Position numbers and translations under genes: made by a program. A stretch of 64,000 nucleotides of DNA, from NCBI GenBank assembly GCA_014529385.2, contig CM043959.1, positions 51,263,253 through 51,327,252 of the forward strand, read 5' to 3'. This DNA is from Adiantum capillus-veneris. Taxonomy: Eukaryota > Streptophyta > Polypodiopsida > Polypodiales > Pteridaceae. Positions 35,857 through 45,317 of this stretch are shown piece after piece. Each line of letters begins with the position of its first letter. Positions within the stretch are counted from its first letter, which is position 1. Below the pieces are notes generated by a model. It was not told the origin of the DNA and ran no database searches. It saw only the letters and a program-made list of their open reading frames with translations.

Positions 35857-37152
35857 TTAAGTCCCTGTTTGTTTTTGTTTTTCTTTCTCTTTCTTGGCTT
35901 CTTGTTCATCTAGTAGTGTCTGCCTTATCTGCTCCACTTCCTCCTCGGTGAAAGGGACATGGGGAATGTTTTCCGCTGCAGCATAAAGAATCTCGAAATT
36001 CTTGATATAATCTTCAAAACGGTCCCTTTGCACTCTTCTGGATGATCCGGACATAGACTTGAGAGATGGCTTTGAGAGTTCGTTTAAATCACCCTTGAGG
36101 GCTCTTTCTACTCGGAAACTCTCCATCAGCCTCTCGAGTCTTGCCGCTTTCTGAGACCTGGTTTCTTTGGCTGGCACTTGAGCAAACTCTTTCTTTCCTT
36201 TTTTTTGCTCGGGTTGCTCCTCTTTAACTGGCTCTAGGCGTCTTTTCAACCTCGTAGCCACCCTCGGTGCCTGTTTTGGCGGCTCATCTTCCTTGTCTTC
36301 TTTTACTCTTAGCCAATCATTCTGAGATGGGGGGTCAGGCCACCTTCCTTTAGCATGTAATGCCCCATAAACCACCTTGGTGATCAGCTCTCCTGGCACT
36401 ATGTATGTTGGCGTTTTGTTGCCCATCTTTACTAAGCTGTCATGTATGTATGCCGCATACTTGATTATCTTTGGGGTGCCTTTTGTCATTGCCCAAGTGA
36501 ACGTCGTGGCAATTGCACCTGGCGGCATCCTGTACTTATGTGGCCTCTTAGTGCACATGTGGAAGTACTGGTTGTACAACTGATTCATAATTGCCACCTT
36601 TGGGTTGGCAATGTCTTCAAAGGTGTAATTTGCCTTTTTCTCTTTGTACACTTTGACTTCATCCCATCTTTTTGTCACACTGTCTCCCTCATTGGAGAGG
36701 TCTAGTGCATGGGCTACCACCCGCTCTGTGATTATGATCTCTGTATCTGTTTTGCCTTGTAAATCTGTTACCTTGGCCACTCCATCCTCTTTGATGCTTG
36801 TGGCAAACTCCCAGACTCTTTTGATGTCCACCCCTGCTGGTATTGCTTCGAAGTAGTTGTGGAGGTCAATTTTCTCCAAGTAGCCGACCATTTTGCTTCG
36901 TACAAATTCATTGAGCTCTCTCGGCAGCATTGGTAGCTCTATGACATTGCCTTCATTGTCTTTGAACACTCCCTGGTAGATTTTTAGGTCATTGGACTCT
37001 AACAGATCCTCTTGTATCCAGGTGGTGCTGGTGGGCTTTAGTGTTCCCTCTGGAATGACAAAGGGTTCCACTTCGTCGAGATAATCCTTGATGATCATTC
37101 TTTTCTTTTTTTCCGGTGACTTCGAGGCCGCCATAGATCCTGTTGCACTCAC
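35857..37152 (-). CDS. Element H 431-residue ORF
   Basis: 431 codons, open throughout, starting MSATGSMAASKSPEKKKRM. Residues about 60-260 look globular (MLPRELNEFVRSKMVGYL ... ERVVAHALDLSNEG ... YNQYFHMCTKRPHKYRMPPG ... IVPGELITKVVYGALHAKG). Residues about 270-330 are highly charged (KRRLEPVKEEQPEQKKGKK), and a charged tail follows. The globular part is loosely reminiscent of the 'putative plant transposon protein' type found beside plant gypsy elements, but only in general layout. There is no zinc knuckle, protease or polymerase motif. The start is the first Met. Upstream lies the palindrome array. Confidence 0.6.
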   Translation of the reverse strand: MSATGSMAASKSPEKKKRMIIKDYLDEVEPFVIPEGTLKPTSTTWIQEDLLESNDLKIYQGVFKDNEGNVIELPMLPRELNEFVRSKMVGYLEKIDLHNYFEAIPAGVDIKRVWEFATSIKEDGVAKVTDLQGKTDTEIIITERVVAHALDLSNEGDSVTKRWDEVKVYKEKKANYTFEDIANPKVAIMNQLYNQYFHMCTKRPHKYRMPPGAIATTFTWAMTKGTPKIIKYAAYIHDSLVKMGNKTPTYIVPGELITKVVYGALHAKGRWPDPPSQNDWLRVKEDKEDEPPKQAPRVATRLKRRLEPVKEEQPEQKKGKKEFAQVPAKETRSQKAARLERLMESFRVERALKGDLNELSKPSLKSMSGSSRRVQRDRFEDYIKNFEILYAAAENIPHVPFTEEEVEQIRQTLLDEQEAKKEKEKQKQTGT

Positions 37153-37299
37153 TAGTTCGAAGTTAGCGTTTTTTCCATATTAGCTGCGAAACTGAGTTTT
37201 ACTTATCCAAATGACTTGAAAATTGAAATTAAAGCTTAAAAGGAACTTGTGAAGCTGTGCATGTGCTCACATTGCAAATCTGGTCAAAAATTTCCATCT

Positions 37300-38179
37300 A
37301 GACATCCTACGCGTAGGATGTCTTTTTCATCAGAATTGGTTCATACTTGACATTCAGGTAGTGTAAGGCTCATGGAACATGGCTATAGGCTTGGATTTGA
37401 ATTTGGATATCAAAAAAGTTGATTTTTGGGCTGAATCAGGCTTTAGGTCACAATTTGGGTAGAATGTTCAGCATAGGTAGCAATTGATGTCCAAATGGGT
37501 TAAAAATTAGTATATGGGCTCATTGCACCATGGTATTGGCTCCCATGATGTCATTCTTTGCACAGAAGGCTAAATTTATGCTTGAGACATCCTACGCGTA
37601 GGATGTCTTTTTCATCAAAATGACATGAAACTTGTTCAGTGGGTTGTCCTTGGCCTATGGAACATGGCCATGTTCTTGGATTTGAATTTTGACAAGATTT
37701 AATGCTTGTAAGGCTCTGGGAGGTATTTTTGGGCTCAAAAAGTGTATCTTGAAGGTGTTGAGGGTCAAAAGTGATTAGAATGGCTTCAAACTTGACATAT
37801 GGGCTCTTGATGATGAGGTAATTGCATCTGGAATGATAAAACATCCCTTGCATGTCAAAAAGGTCAATTAGACATCCTACGCGTAGGATGTCTATTTCAT
37901 CATTTTTCCTCCCTGACCACACAAATTGTTTGCTGATGTATTGGTGAATGTGTTGTGCAAGTTTCATGGGATTTGGACAAGATTGGGTAGGTCTTTGGCC
38001 CATTATTGCCTCTATGCCGTAACTTTGAGTTTTTTCCATGCATATGAGGTCAAACTTGGTCCAAATGTGATGAAACTTGGTGTATGGCTTGTAAATGTCA
38101 TTCAGAACATGTGCATGATAAAAGATGTTGGAGTTTGTGCCAAAAAGTGCCCTTGAGACATCCTACGTGTAGGATGTCT
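37300..38179. repeat. 285-bp tandem array with a conserved 24-bp palindrome
   Basis: A 24-bp perfect palindrome (AGACATCCTACG followed by its own reverse complement) lies at 37300-37323, 37585-37608 and 37870-37893. A fourth copy at 38156-38179 differs at one central base. Spacing is 285, 285 and 286 bp. The intervening DNA is recognisably repeated (e.g. GGAACATGGC... and GGATTTGAATTT in units 1 and 2) but strongly diverged. So the palindrome has been kept while the rest of the unit drifted. The array sits upstream (minus strand) of the 431-residue ORF. Confidence 0.9.
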
Positions 38180-39785
38180 CATGGTGATTTTTTAAGTGCT
38201 GGTGCTCCCGGTGCTTGCCCTTTGCCCCCCTAAGTCCCTTTTGAGCCTAATTTCAACAAAAAAGTCAAATGGATAGAGTATAACTCCCTGTGTGGACTTC
38301 AGAGACTCTGAGCCGTTTTCTAACTTTTGGAGTGCTTTTTGGCAATGAAATTTCTCGAGGTTGATCTCCATAGCTTCTCGATCCCTTGGGGATCCTTGCC
38401 GTATGGTTTCCGTCGACTTTGGCTTCACTGGAGCTCCATTTGGCAATTTGTCGCTCTAGAAGCACCCGTGGTTGCGTTTACATACCTTTGATGATTTGTG
38501 ATGGTCTACCACCATAGGATTTGGTTGTTGATGGTCTAGGAAAGCCGCTCGTGAAGTTTGGTGGCAAACGGACTTGCGGTTTGGCCGCAAGTGCAATTTG
38601 ACGCTTTGTGTGTCTGATGTCGTTTCTGAACTTAGTGCCGCTTCGGGTCACTTTTTGGTCATGCGGGTCATATAGACTTGTCGAGCATGTCGAGATGCTC
38701 CTACCCATGAATTTTGATAGCATTTGGTCGTCGTTTCGCCGATTTCCCATTTGGTGGCCTCTTACGGGTTTCTGGGAATTAGGGTTTTTCCCGATGGTTT
38801 CCTACTGTTTTGGACATCCAGGACTAGTCTCCTAGACTAGGGTAAGGTGCCGATGAAGTCTTGTTGCTTTTGGGTTAGCCGTTAGGCCGCCGTCTCTACT
38901 TGTAGGTCTCTACCGCTCGCTTTGTGTGTGACCCCTACGCTAGTTTTCACGACATAATGACAAACATGCGCGAAAAACTCAAGGTGGTGAGCCTACCTCT
39001 CATGTCTGGAGCTCGTCGGGTAGTCGTGCGCGTCATAGAAGTTGCTGGAAGGTTGATCCGCTCTAGGTGGCAGAAGCTCTCTCCACAAAGTCACTAGTGA
39101 GAATGAGCTAAAAATGGGGTGAAAATTTCTTATAATGGAGGTCCCCGAACCACTTTTCATGAAATTTGACATGTGCTCCTATCTTCTTGCGAGATACGGT
39201 TTAGGCTCAAAAGTTTCTTGATTTGGACTCCATTTGCTCTGTTTACTAGAAATTTGGCATTTCGGCCAAAACCTGGCCAAAACACGCTTTCCGCTTCAGT
39301 GTCATAATTGCACCCCCACTGTACCATAGGTTGTCCTATAGTCACTGATCATCACCATATTTTTTTTTTCATTACGACTGTTTTTCACCTGCTTTTTGTA
39401 TTTTTGAAGTTTTTCTGCCGAAAATTAGCAAAATTAAAAGGAAAATAGCAAATCAAACCCAGAAAATCCCCAAAAATCATAATAAATCACAAACATCACC
39501 GCAACACATTATATACACTCACATGCAATTTTTATGGCCGGATTTCTTCGTTTTACCAATATTTTGCCTGAAAAATGGCTATTTCTACTTATATACACAC
39601 ACCTAGGGACTTGATTTGGCGTTTGGCCCCATATACCTATAGATTCATGCTGTATAAGGGCATATGTACTTGGGGGTTACTCTAGAAAATTTCGCAATCA
39701 AACAACAACCCTTAAAATAGTCGAAAATCATGCCCTTTTTTGTTGTTTCTGTCATTGGTTCCGCATTTGAGAGTGCCTCTAGAAT
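38180..39785. other. Non-coding stretch between the palindrome array and element P
   Basis: It is less AT-rich than its surroundings and has only short open frames. It may hold leader or LTR sequence of element H or P, but no LTR match, TG/CA end or primer site was identified. Confidence 0.4.
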
Positions 39786-39800
39786 GCCTCCCCCCCTCCT
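39786..39800 (-). other. Polypurine-tract-like run near the 3' end of the element P coding region
   Basis: The minus strand reads CTAGGAGGGGGGGAG, very like the tract of element H (AAGGAGGGGGGGA). It lies about 170 bp past the last P-type open frame. If functional, the P 3' LTR would start just after it; no TG start is obvious. Confidence 0.35.
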
Positions 39801-40330
39801 AGCCGGAGTCCTCCTGGACGACAAGGTTTCGCCTCGGAGTATGTGCCGTGCATAGGTTTAAAAAATTGTGCTAATGCCTAACCGATTAATGTGGCCCTAC
39901 TTTATGCATACTCTGTCAATGCATGGAAAAATTAATGTTGTGCAAGAGAAGGGAATAAGCAAGATGCTTATTGGCATTCGCCGTCGAGGTTTCCTGATTT
40001 CTTTGCAAGTAACAACTGTAACTCTACTGCTCTCTGTTTAATTGTCTTTTTTGCAAAAGGCAATTGCTTTGCCGACACTGTTGATGGAGTCGTAGCTGTT
40101 TCTAAGGATAGATTTGGCTGGGATGTAATGGCTATGGGCCTTACGACCTTGGCTTTCCATTGGTATTTTGTTGCTGTCGATTTTTGTAGATGGTTTGGCA
40201 CTTTCTTGTTTGCCTCTGGTTTGTCTTTCATCGGCATCCACATATATCGGTTTTCCTTTTTGAAATTCAGTTGTCTGCTTTTCATTGTTGATTGTACTGA
40301 AGATAGTTCCGTTTGCTTTTGCTTTGGTAT

Positions 40331-41662
40331 CTAAATGTGAGTGACATTTGAGATATTGCTAAGCATTTTCTTTGGGATCCACATTTGTTTTATGCCCTTG
40401 GTTTGTGGTGGAACCATATTCTTCGTTGGAATTTTGTGGTTGCATTGTTGTTTGTCCGCCCTGTCATCTCTATCCTTCCGCATCCATACTTGTTTCCCGG
40501 GTTTTGGTAGCCTAGATCTTTGCATTGCGGCCTGTGACTTCATATGTCTGTAATTAGCATGGTTGGATTTTACTTGATTGTTTGTCGCGGGTATCCTATT
40601 ATTTAATGGCATTTGTGCTTTGGGCTTTGTTTCCAGTGATTGCATGGCTTGTAGTTGATCATGCTTGTATTGCTGAGCAAAAGCTATCACCTGTTGTTCA
40701 TGTTCATGTTGAATTTTGACCGCCTTTGCTTTCCAATCTATCTGCACATTGTATGCTTCTTGCCAAGGTTGTCCCATCATCATTTGGTGTTGTGTGCTTT
40801 CATATGTCACCACATAGAATTTGTGTGGATAAATATATTGATGTATCTGTACATGCAATATGGTCCATCCCAGTGTTTTGAACGGATGTGATGTGGTACT
40901 TTCCAGTACTTGAGGAGTAGGATGAAATCCGTACTTTCCAGTACTTTCCATGCCTTTGAGCTGTTGGTATAATCCGTAAGAGATTAACTTTGCTTGAGCA
41001 CCCGAATCAAGCAATGCTGTTGATTCAACTTGATTGCTGCCCACTTTTACCGTAATTATTGGCTCCACTGTTTCCTCCTCCAACTTCGTCAGTCGAATGG
41101 CATTTATTCTCAATGGTGGTCCACTTTGTTGTTGTTGTCGCAGAAGCCGTCTTTTTGCAATGCGTTCTTGTGCTTCGGCTTGAGCTTCCTCCTGTACTCG
41201 CTGTTTTTCCTTCATTCTTTGTTTTCCTTGATGAATTTGTTGGAGCATATCCTGTGTGAGTGGTAGATGATACCTCCTCAGTCGACATCCACTAATCCAG
41301 TTTGGCATTTCTTCACCTGCTAATGTAACAAGCTTGATAGCTCCACTTTGTGATAGATCACTAATCACAAATGGTCCCATCCCTCGCTTTTTAAGTTTCT
41401 TGGCATGTTGCATCAAGGTATAAACAAGTACGTAATCATCTGTTTTGAACTCTTTGGTACGCACATGTTTGTCAAAAAATTCTTTTTGTCTTCTCTTTTT
41501 AGCATAGATTGAAGCGACAACTCGTAAGCGGAGTTCATCTAGCTTTTCAAGATCATCAATCCTCGAAGAGAGCTCATGCCCTGTCCATTCCAAGCTTTTT
41601 GCTTTTCGTAGAGTTGGGATTAAAAACTCTATGGGTAGTATAGCATTTAGGCCAAATACCAT
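40331..41662 (-). CDS. Element P integrase C-terminus fused to a second retropepsin-like domain
   Basis: 443 codons, open throughout. Residues 1-135 match a Ty3/gypsy integrase end (GLNAILPIEFLIPTLR, RRQKEFFDKHVRTKEFKTDD, GMGPFVISDLSQSGAIKL). Residues 140-180 are Gln/Glu/Arg-rich. Residues about 197-320 look like an aspartic protease: ALLDSGAQAKLISYGLYQQL gives the D-S-G-A active-site motif (Asp219, codon at 41006-41008), and QHQMMMGQPWQEAYNVQIDW fits the late (I/L)LG-PW motif. The tail is basic and Gln/Asn-rich. Element P also has an ordinary protease upstream of RT (DSGA at 53991-54002), so this domain is additional. Its role is unknown. Confidence 0.75.
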   Translation of the reverse strand: MVFGLNAILPIEFLIPTLRKAKSLEWTGHELSSRIDDLEKLDELRLRVVASIYAKKRRQKEFFDKHVRTKEFKTDDYVLVYTLMQHAKKLKKRGMGPFVISDLSQSGAIKLVTLAGEEMPNWISGCRLRRYHLPLTQDMLQQIHQGKQRMKEKQRVQEEAQAEAQERIAKRRLLRQQQQSGPPLRINAIRLTKLEEETVEPIITVKVGSNQVESTALLDSGAQAKLISYGLYQQLKGMESTGKYGFHPTPQVLESTTSHPFKTLGWTILHVQIHQYIYPHKFYVVTYESTQHQMMMGQPWQEAYNVQIDWKAKAVKIQHEHEQQVIAFAQQYKHDQLQAMQSLETKPKAQMPLNNRIPATNNQVKSNHANYRHMKSQAAMQRSRLPKPGKQVWMRKDRDDRADKQQCNHKIPTKNMVPPQTKGIKQMWIPKKMLSNISNVTHI

Positions 41663-41737
41663 GTTGTATGGTGTTGTTTCTATTGATGTTTTGTAAGCTG
41701 CCTTGTATGCCCATAGTGTTGAGTGTAGCTGCTGATC

Positions 41738-42657
41738 CTAATCTGTTCTTGATTCTGACACTATTTTAGTGAGAACCGTGCATAGTATTTTATTTGTGGC
41801 CTCAGCTTGCCCATTGGCTTGTGGGTGATATGGTGCGGATTTCCTATGTATGACCATGAATTCCTCTAACAGATATTCAATGACTTCATTGAGAAAATGT
41901 GTTCCACAGTCACTGACAAATTCTGTTGGTAACTCGTAACGTACAAAAACATTCTCATACAAAAATTATGCCGTGGTGCGTGCATCAGCTTTTTGTGTTG
42001 CTTTGGCTTCAACCCAACTCATTTTGTGAGATAGTCCGTAGCCACAATGATATATTGGGTATGGGTGCGATATGCAGGGGGTGATATTGGTCCCACAAAA
42101 CCAATGCCCCATTTTGCAAATGCTCTTGCTCCCATCATTGACCGTTATGGAATCTCATCTCTTTTTATTGGCATCTTGGTGCGTTGACATGCGTCACAAT
42201 GCTTTATGAACTCTTTAGCATCCATGTGCAATGTAGGCCACCAAATTCCTGCGGTTAAGACAATTTTTATCGTCTTATCGCTCGAAAAATGGCCTCCACT
42301 TATTCCGCTATGTGCATGTTCTAGAATCAACAGGTATTCGCTTTCACTTGCATAGATTCTAAGTTGATTGTCCTTTCCCCGTTTATAGAGTTGATTCCCA
42401 ATTAACTGAAAGTCACATGCTTCTAGCTCTATAGCTTTTTCCCGTGCTCTTGTGATGTTCTCAGGGAACGTCCTGGTGGTTAAGAAGTCAATGATATATT
42501 GAATCCATGCAGGTGTTATGTTTACGTGAAACAAAGTTGCGTGATCCACTAGTCGTTTGGCACTACAGATCGTACAATTGGTAACATAAGAATGTGTATC
42601 TGCATACATAGTTGGCCAGTAAACCCCTAACTGCTTCAGTCTCTGGTGTGTCTTCAC
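41738..42657 (-). pseudogene. Element P integrase, zinc-binding region and core
   Basis: The stretch at 42145-42657 has two H2C2-like halves: YVTNCTICSAKR near its start, then HAHSGISGGHFSSDKTIKIV ... HCDACQRTK near its end. The stretch at 41738-41962 has LPTEFVSDCGTHFLNEVIEYL and SAPYHPQANGQAEATNKIL, the second Asp and Glu regions of the D,D35E core. Order and direction agree with the rest of element P. Fossil. Confidence 0.8.
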
Positions 42658-42748
42658 TGTTGAACAATGAAATGCACAACCCTGGACATGTGCCTCTTCA
42701 AGGTAGCACTCGAATTCGTCCGGATTTATACATAATCGTAGGATTAGG

Positions 42749-43126
42749 TTAGATCCGTCCTGCTATCAACTGGAAGTTTTTTGTTTGTCGAATTGTTTGT
42801 TGTTTGGATCCGCATTCCGTATTATCAAACTCACTTCCAAAGGAGAGAATGCTAACAATTTCCCGAGACCATTTGGGTACCATTTCAATGTTGAAAAGAT
42901 AAGAATCTGGTATGTCATCATCTACTCCTTCAGGAGCTTCCCCGTTGTGTATCCTTGAAAGATGATATGCTCGTAGATGGGTTTTACCCTTTTTGACCAC
43001 CACTGTGAAGTCAAATTCTAGAAATATAATAAACCAGCGTACGATTCTCCCTATATTGCAAGGTTTATTTACTAGGTACAAAAGAGCTTGATGATCTGTG
43101 AAGAACAAAAATTTGTTTGCAAGCAA
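42749..43126 (-). pseudogene. Element P RNase H, C-terminal half
   Basis: LLANKFLFFTDHQALLYLVNKP and IVRWFIIFLEFDFTVVVKKGKTHLRAYHLSR are standard gypsy RNase H end motifs. The N-terminal half is at 51521-51760, on the other side of element G. Fossil. Confidence 0.85.
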
Positions 43127-43204
43127 ATAATGCCGAAATTTCTTTACAGCTTAAATCATTCCTAACCCTTCCCTCTCAGTGGTTGTGTACTTCTTTTCTG
43201 CATT

Positions 43205-43209
43205 GTTTA
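43205..43209. other. Target-site duplication of element G (left copy, GTTTA)
   Basis: GTTTA directly precedes the LTR start TGTGAGGTCC, and the same five bases follow the other LTR at 51512-51516. Confidence 0.9.
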
Positions 43210-44896
43210 TGTGAGGTCCCTGCCCCTTTTTGAGAGGAGCGGAGTACTTTTGATAGGTCTCTAATCCTGAGAAGGGAAAAACCAACCGACATTGCCTTAG
43301 CTACTACGTAGCCACGGGCATGAACCGTTAGTGAAGGATTGGTCCTATTTCGCTATGGCGGAGCGTGACCACCATAACCCTATCTAAAAACTATCTATAA
43401 TCAATTATACCTAAAAGTATAAATCTTAGAGTGACCAACCTGTGCGCTTTTTTCCCCATGTTTCAGAAGCACAACCGCCAAGGTTTGTCTCTTTTAAGAT
43501 TTATGACTAAAAAAAATTCTATCGTTGGAAAGTTACCCGACTCATCGGGTCCACCCGTCCATAGAATGATACCGTCGGGGTATCATTCTCCCACTTTCCA
43601 CACCACACTCACCCTTCTTTTGTTATCTAATTACTACCACACTGTTTAAACATACATGTTCATTTACTTTATTTATAATACTGGTTCGTTAAAACAGCCC
43701 TTCAAACAGTATTACAAACAATTGTCAAACAAGAAGTCGTCCAATTTTAAACCAACAACCCTTGGATTAGGTTCACTCAAGAATCTGTACTGGCGCTATT
43801 ATGTCCGATCGGTGTATACATTATTCATAAAAACCCTTGTCCTCATGAGCATCCCATATCGCTCGACAAGTACTCGTTGTGCTAATCTGGACGTACTCCC
43901 GTCACAACAACAACGGTGCCAATCTGGGCGTCATCCTCACGCCACGGCAAAAAAAAATCGCAGTATCTAGCTGGGCTAATCTGGGTGTACTCCCACCACA
44001 ACATCAGCAGTGCCATCCTGGGCGTCATCTCACGCCTCGGCAACTGTACCATAGCTCCAATTGGTCCGATTGGTGGAGACATAGCATGTTTCACAGGAGT
44101 TCCACCGTTACTTGTACCGGCTTCATGATCATTAGCGCCTTGTGTTCGAGCACGCTTTGCAGCCATTTTTTTGTACTTATTAGTCCACTAGAGTTTTTGC
44201 TCTCTTAGTGGTTTGTGGACGCCTTCTCTCTAAGAGAAGTGGCAGCACTTCGTGAGTGCTATAGAGGCAATCTCTATGTCTAAAGTGTGAGCATGGATGC
44301 TCTATTTTTAGCAGAAAAGAAAACGTCCAACTTTTTTTTTAAATTTTTTTAAATTTTTTTAAAATATTTTTTTCCCAAAAATCATACCCGCGTTTTTGGT
44401 ACCCTTGTGGTACCCATGAGCTTGACCACTTTGTCATTATCATCAAAAGATAAGGCCACACAAGCCCCCCCTCATTAAGATTAGTCAAGAGTAGCCTCTC
44501 CTTTTTCATGTGACAGTGTGTCCCACTTTGTCCCCTCCTATGTGATCCATGTGCCTTCATTTTTCATCCCTGTGTATTCTTTTGTCTTTATAATTATTTT
44601 ATTTATTTCCTTAATGATAATTTACTTTACATTTTTAAGTTAAACTTTACAGTCTTATATTAACTTTATAGTAGTAAAAGAAAATTCTACAATCAGTAAA
44701 TAAGTCTTGCAATAAGTTAGTTAGTGATTCATATAGCTAAACATGTCAGAATTTTGTAGCGTAAATTTTAATTTCTAGATTTTCTCAACCTACGATTCAT
44801 AATTTGAACTCGAATATCTTAAATAAGGAGTGATGGTTCAAAAAAATACAAATGCGTAATAGAACTTGTGTGCAATTTGAAAGTAGAGACCTTACA
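43210..44896 (-). repeat. 3' LTR of element G, 1687 bp
   Basis: Plus strand TGTGAGGTCC ... GAGACCTTACA. Contains a 10-bp perfect hairpin at 43564-43588 and a 94-codon minus-strand ORF at 43882-44166. It keeps the empty TTAA site (44611-44614) that is filled in the partner LTR. Confidence 0.9.
43882..44166 (-). CDS. 94-residue ORF inside the element G 3' LTR
   Basis: Starts MAAKRARTQGANDHEAG. The same frame is open in the partner LTR (49136-49420) with nine residue differences. The basic, low-complexity start resembles the N-terminus of many chromovirus gag proteins (MAPKR-type). It begins about 140 bases after the LTR TATA box, so it would be the first ORF of the transcript. It could be a leader peptide or an upstream gag exon. 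Whether it is translated is unknown. Confidence 0.4.
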   Translation of the reverse strand: MAAKRARTQGANDHEAGTSNGGTPVKHAMSPPIGPIGAMVQLPRREMTPRMALLMLWWEYTQISPARYCDFFLPWREDDAQIGTVVVVTGVRPD

Positions 44897-44910
44897 ATCT
44901 CCCCAACTTA
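44897..44910 (-). other. Polypurine tract of element G
   Basis: The minus strand reads AAGTTGGGGAGATT directly before the LTR start TGTAAGG. Confidence 0.75.
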
Positions 44911-44934
44911 GAATTTGAGATGCCCTCATCTCAA

Positions 44935-45189
44935 GAACAGTGAAGGGTAATCCTTAAGAAGGGATGTCTCATCTTCCCAAGTAGCATCTTCTATAGGGAA
45001 ATCCTTTCATAAGATAAGATGTTCTTTGATGGATCTATTCCTAAGCTTTCTCTCTCGAGTTTCTAGGATAGTATCAGGTTGGAGTTGTAGAACATCTTGA
45101 GCAGGTAAAATGATTTGCTCATCATCAAGGACATGGTCAGGGTTATATACATAAGGTTTTAACAGACTTACATGAAATACATCATGCAC
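44935..45189 (-). pseudogene. Element G integrase end and chromodomain
   Basis: MHDVFHVSLLKPYVYNPDHVL is the integrase C-terminal block. LQPDTILETRERKLRNRSIKEHLIL begins a chromodomain, with a WKDFP ... ATWEDET pattern further on. It matches element B residue by residue over much of its length and ends just before the polypurine tract. Fossil. Confidence 0.8.
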
Positions 45190-45317
45190 TTTGAGATGAG
45201 AAGGGAGTTTTAGTCTATAAGCTTGATCACTTACAACCTTGATTATTTCGTAAGGTCCACAATATCGGTAGCTAAGCTTCTTATACCTTTCGAGAGACAG
45301 ATTGCTCTTTTTGGGCT

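Larger units (their letters stand above)
39968..43204 (-). mobile_element. Element P, second half (RNase H, integrase, extra protease-like domain)
   Basis: This minus-strand pol region continues from 51517-54660 and is separated from it by element G. Junction bases GTTTA are duplicated at 43205-43209 and 51512-51516. In order it contains the second half of RNase H (42749-43126), the integrase zinc-binding region and core (41738-42657), and the integrase C-terminus with a downstream retropepsin-like domain (40331-41662). A basic tail follows (39968-40285). It belongs to Ty3/gypsy, and no chromodomain is seen. It is broken in several places. Confidence 0.85.

Noticed and set aside
34617-36856. 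Several plus-strand open frames of 60-140 codons
   Set aside because: They lie antisense to the long, compositionally coding minus-strand ORFs of element H and are shadows of them.
37300-38179. CRISPR-like spaced palindromes
   Set aside because: Eukaryotic plant context, 285-bp spacing with homologous (not unique) intervening DNA, and no cas genes; it is a tandem array.
40128-41288. Plus- and minus-strand short open frames over the integrase/protease-like ORF
   Set aside because: Shadow frames of the 443-codon ORF.
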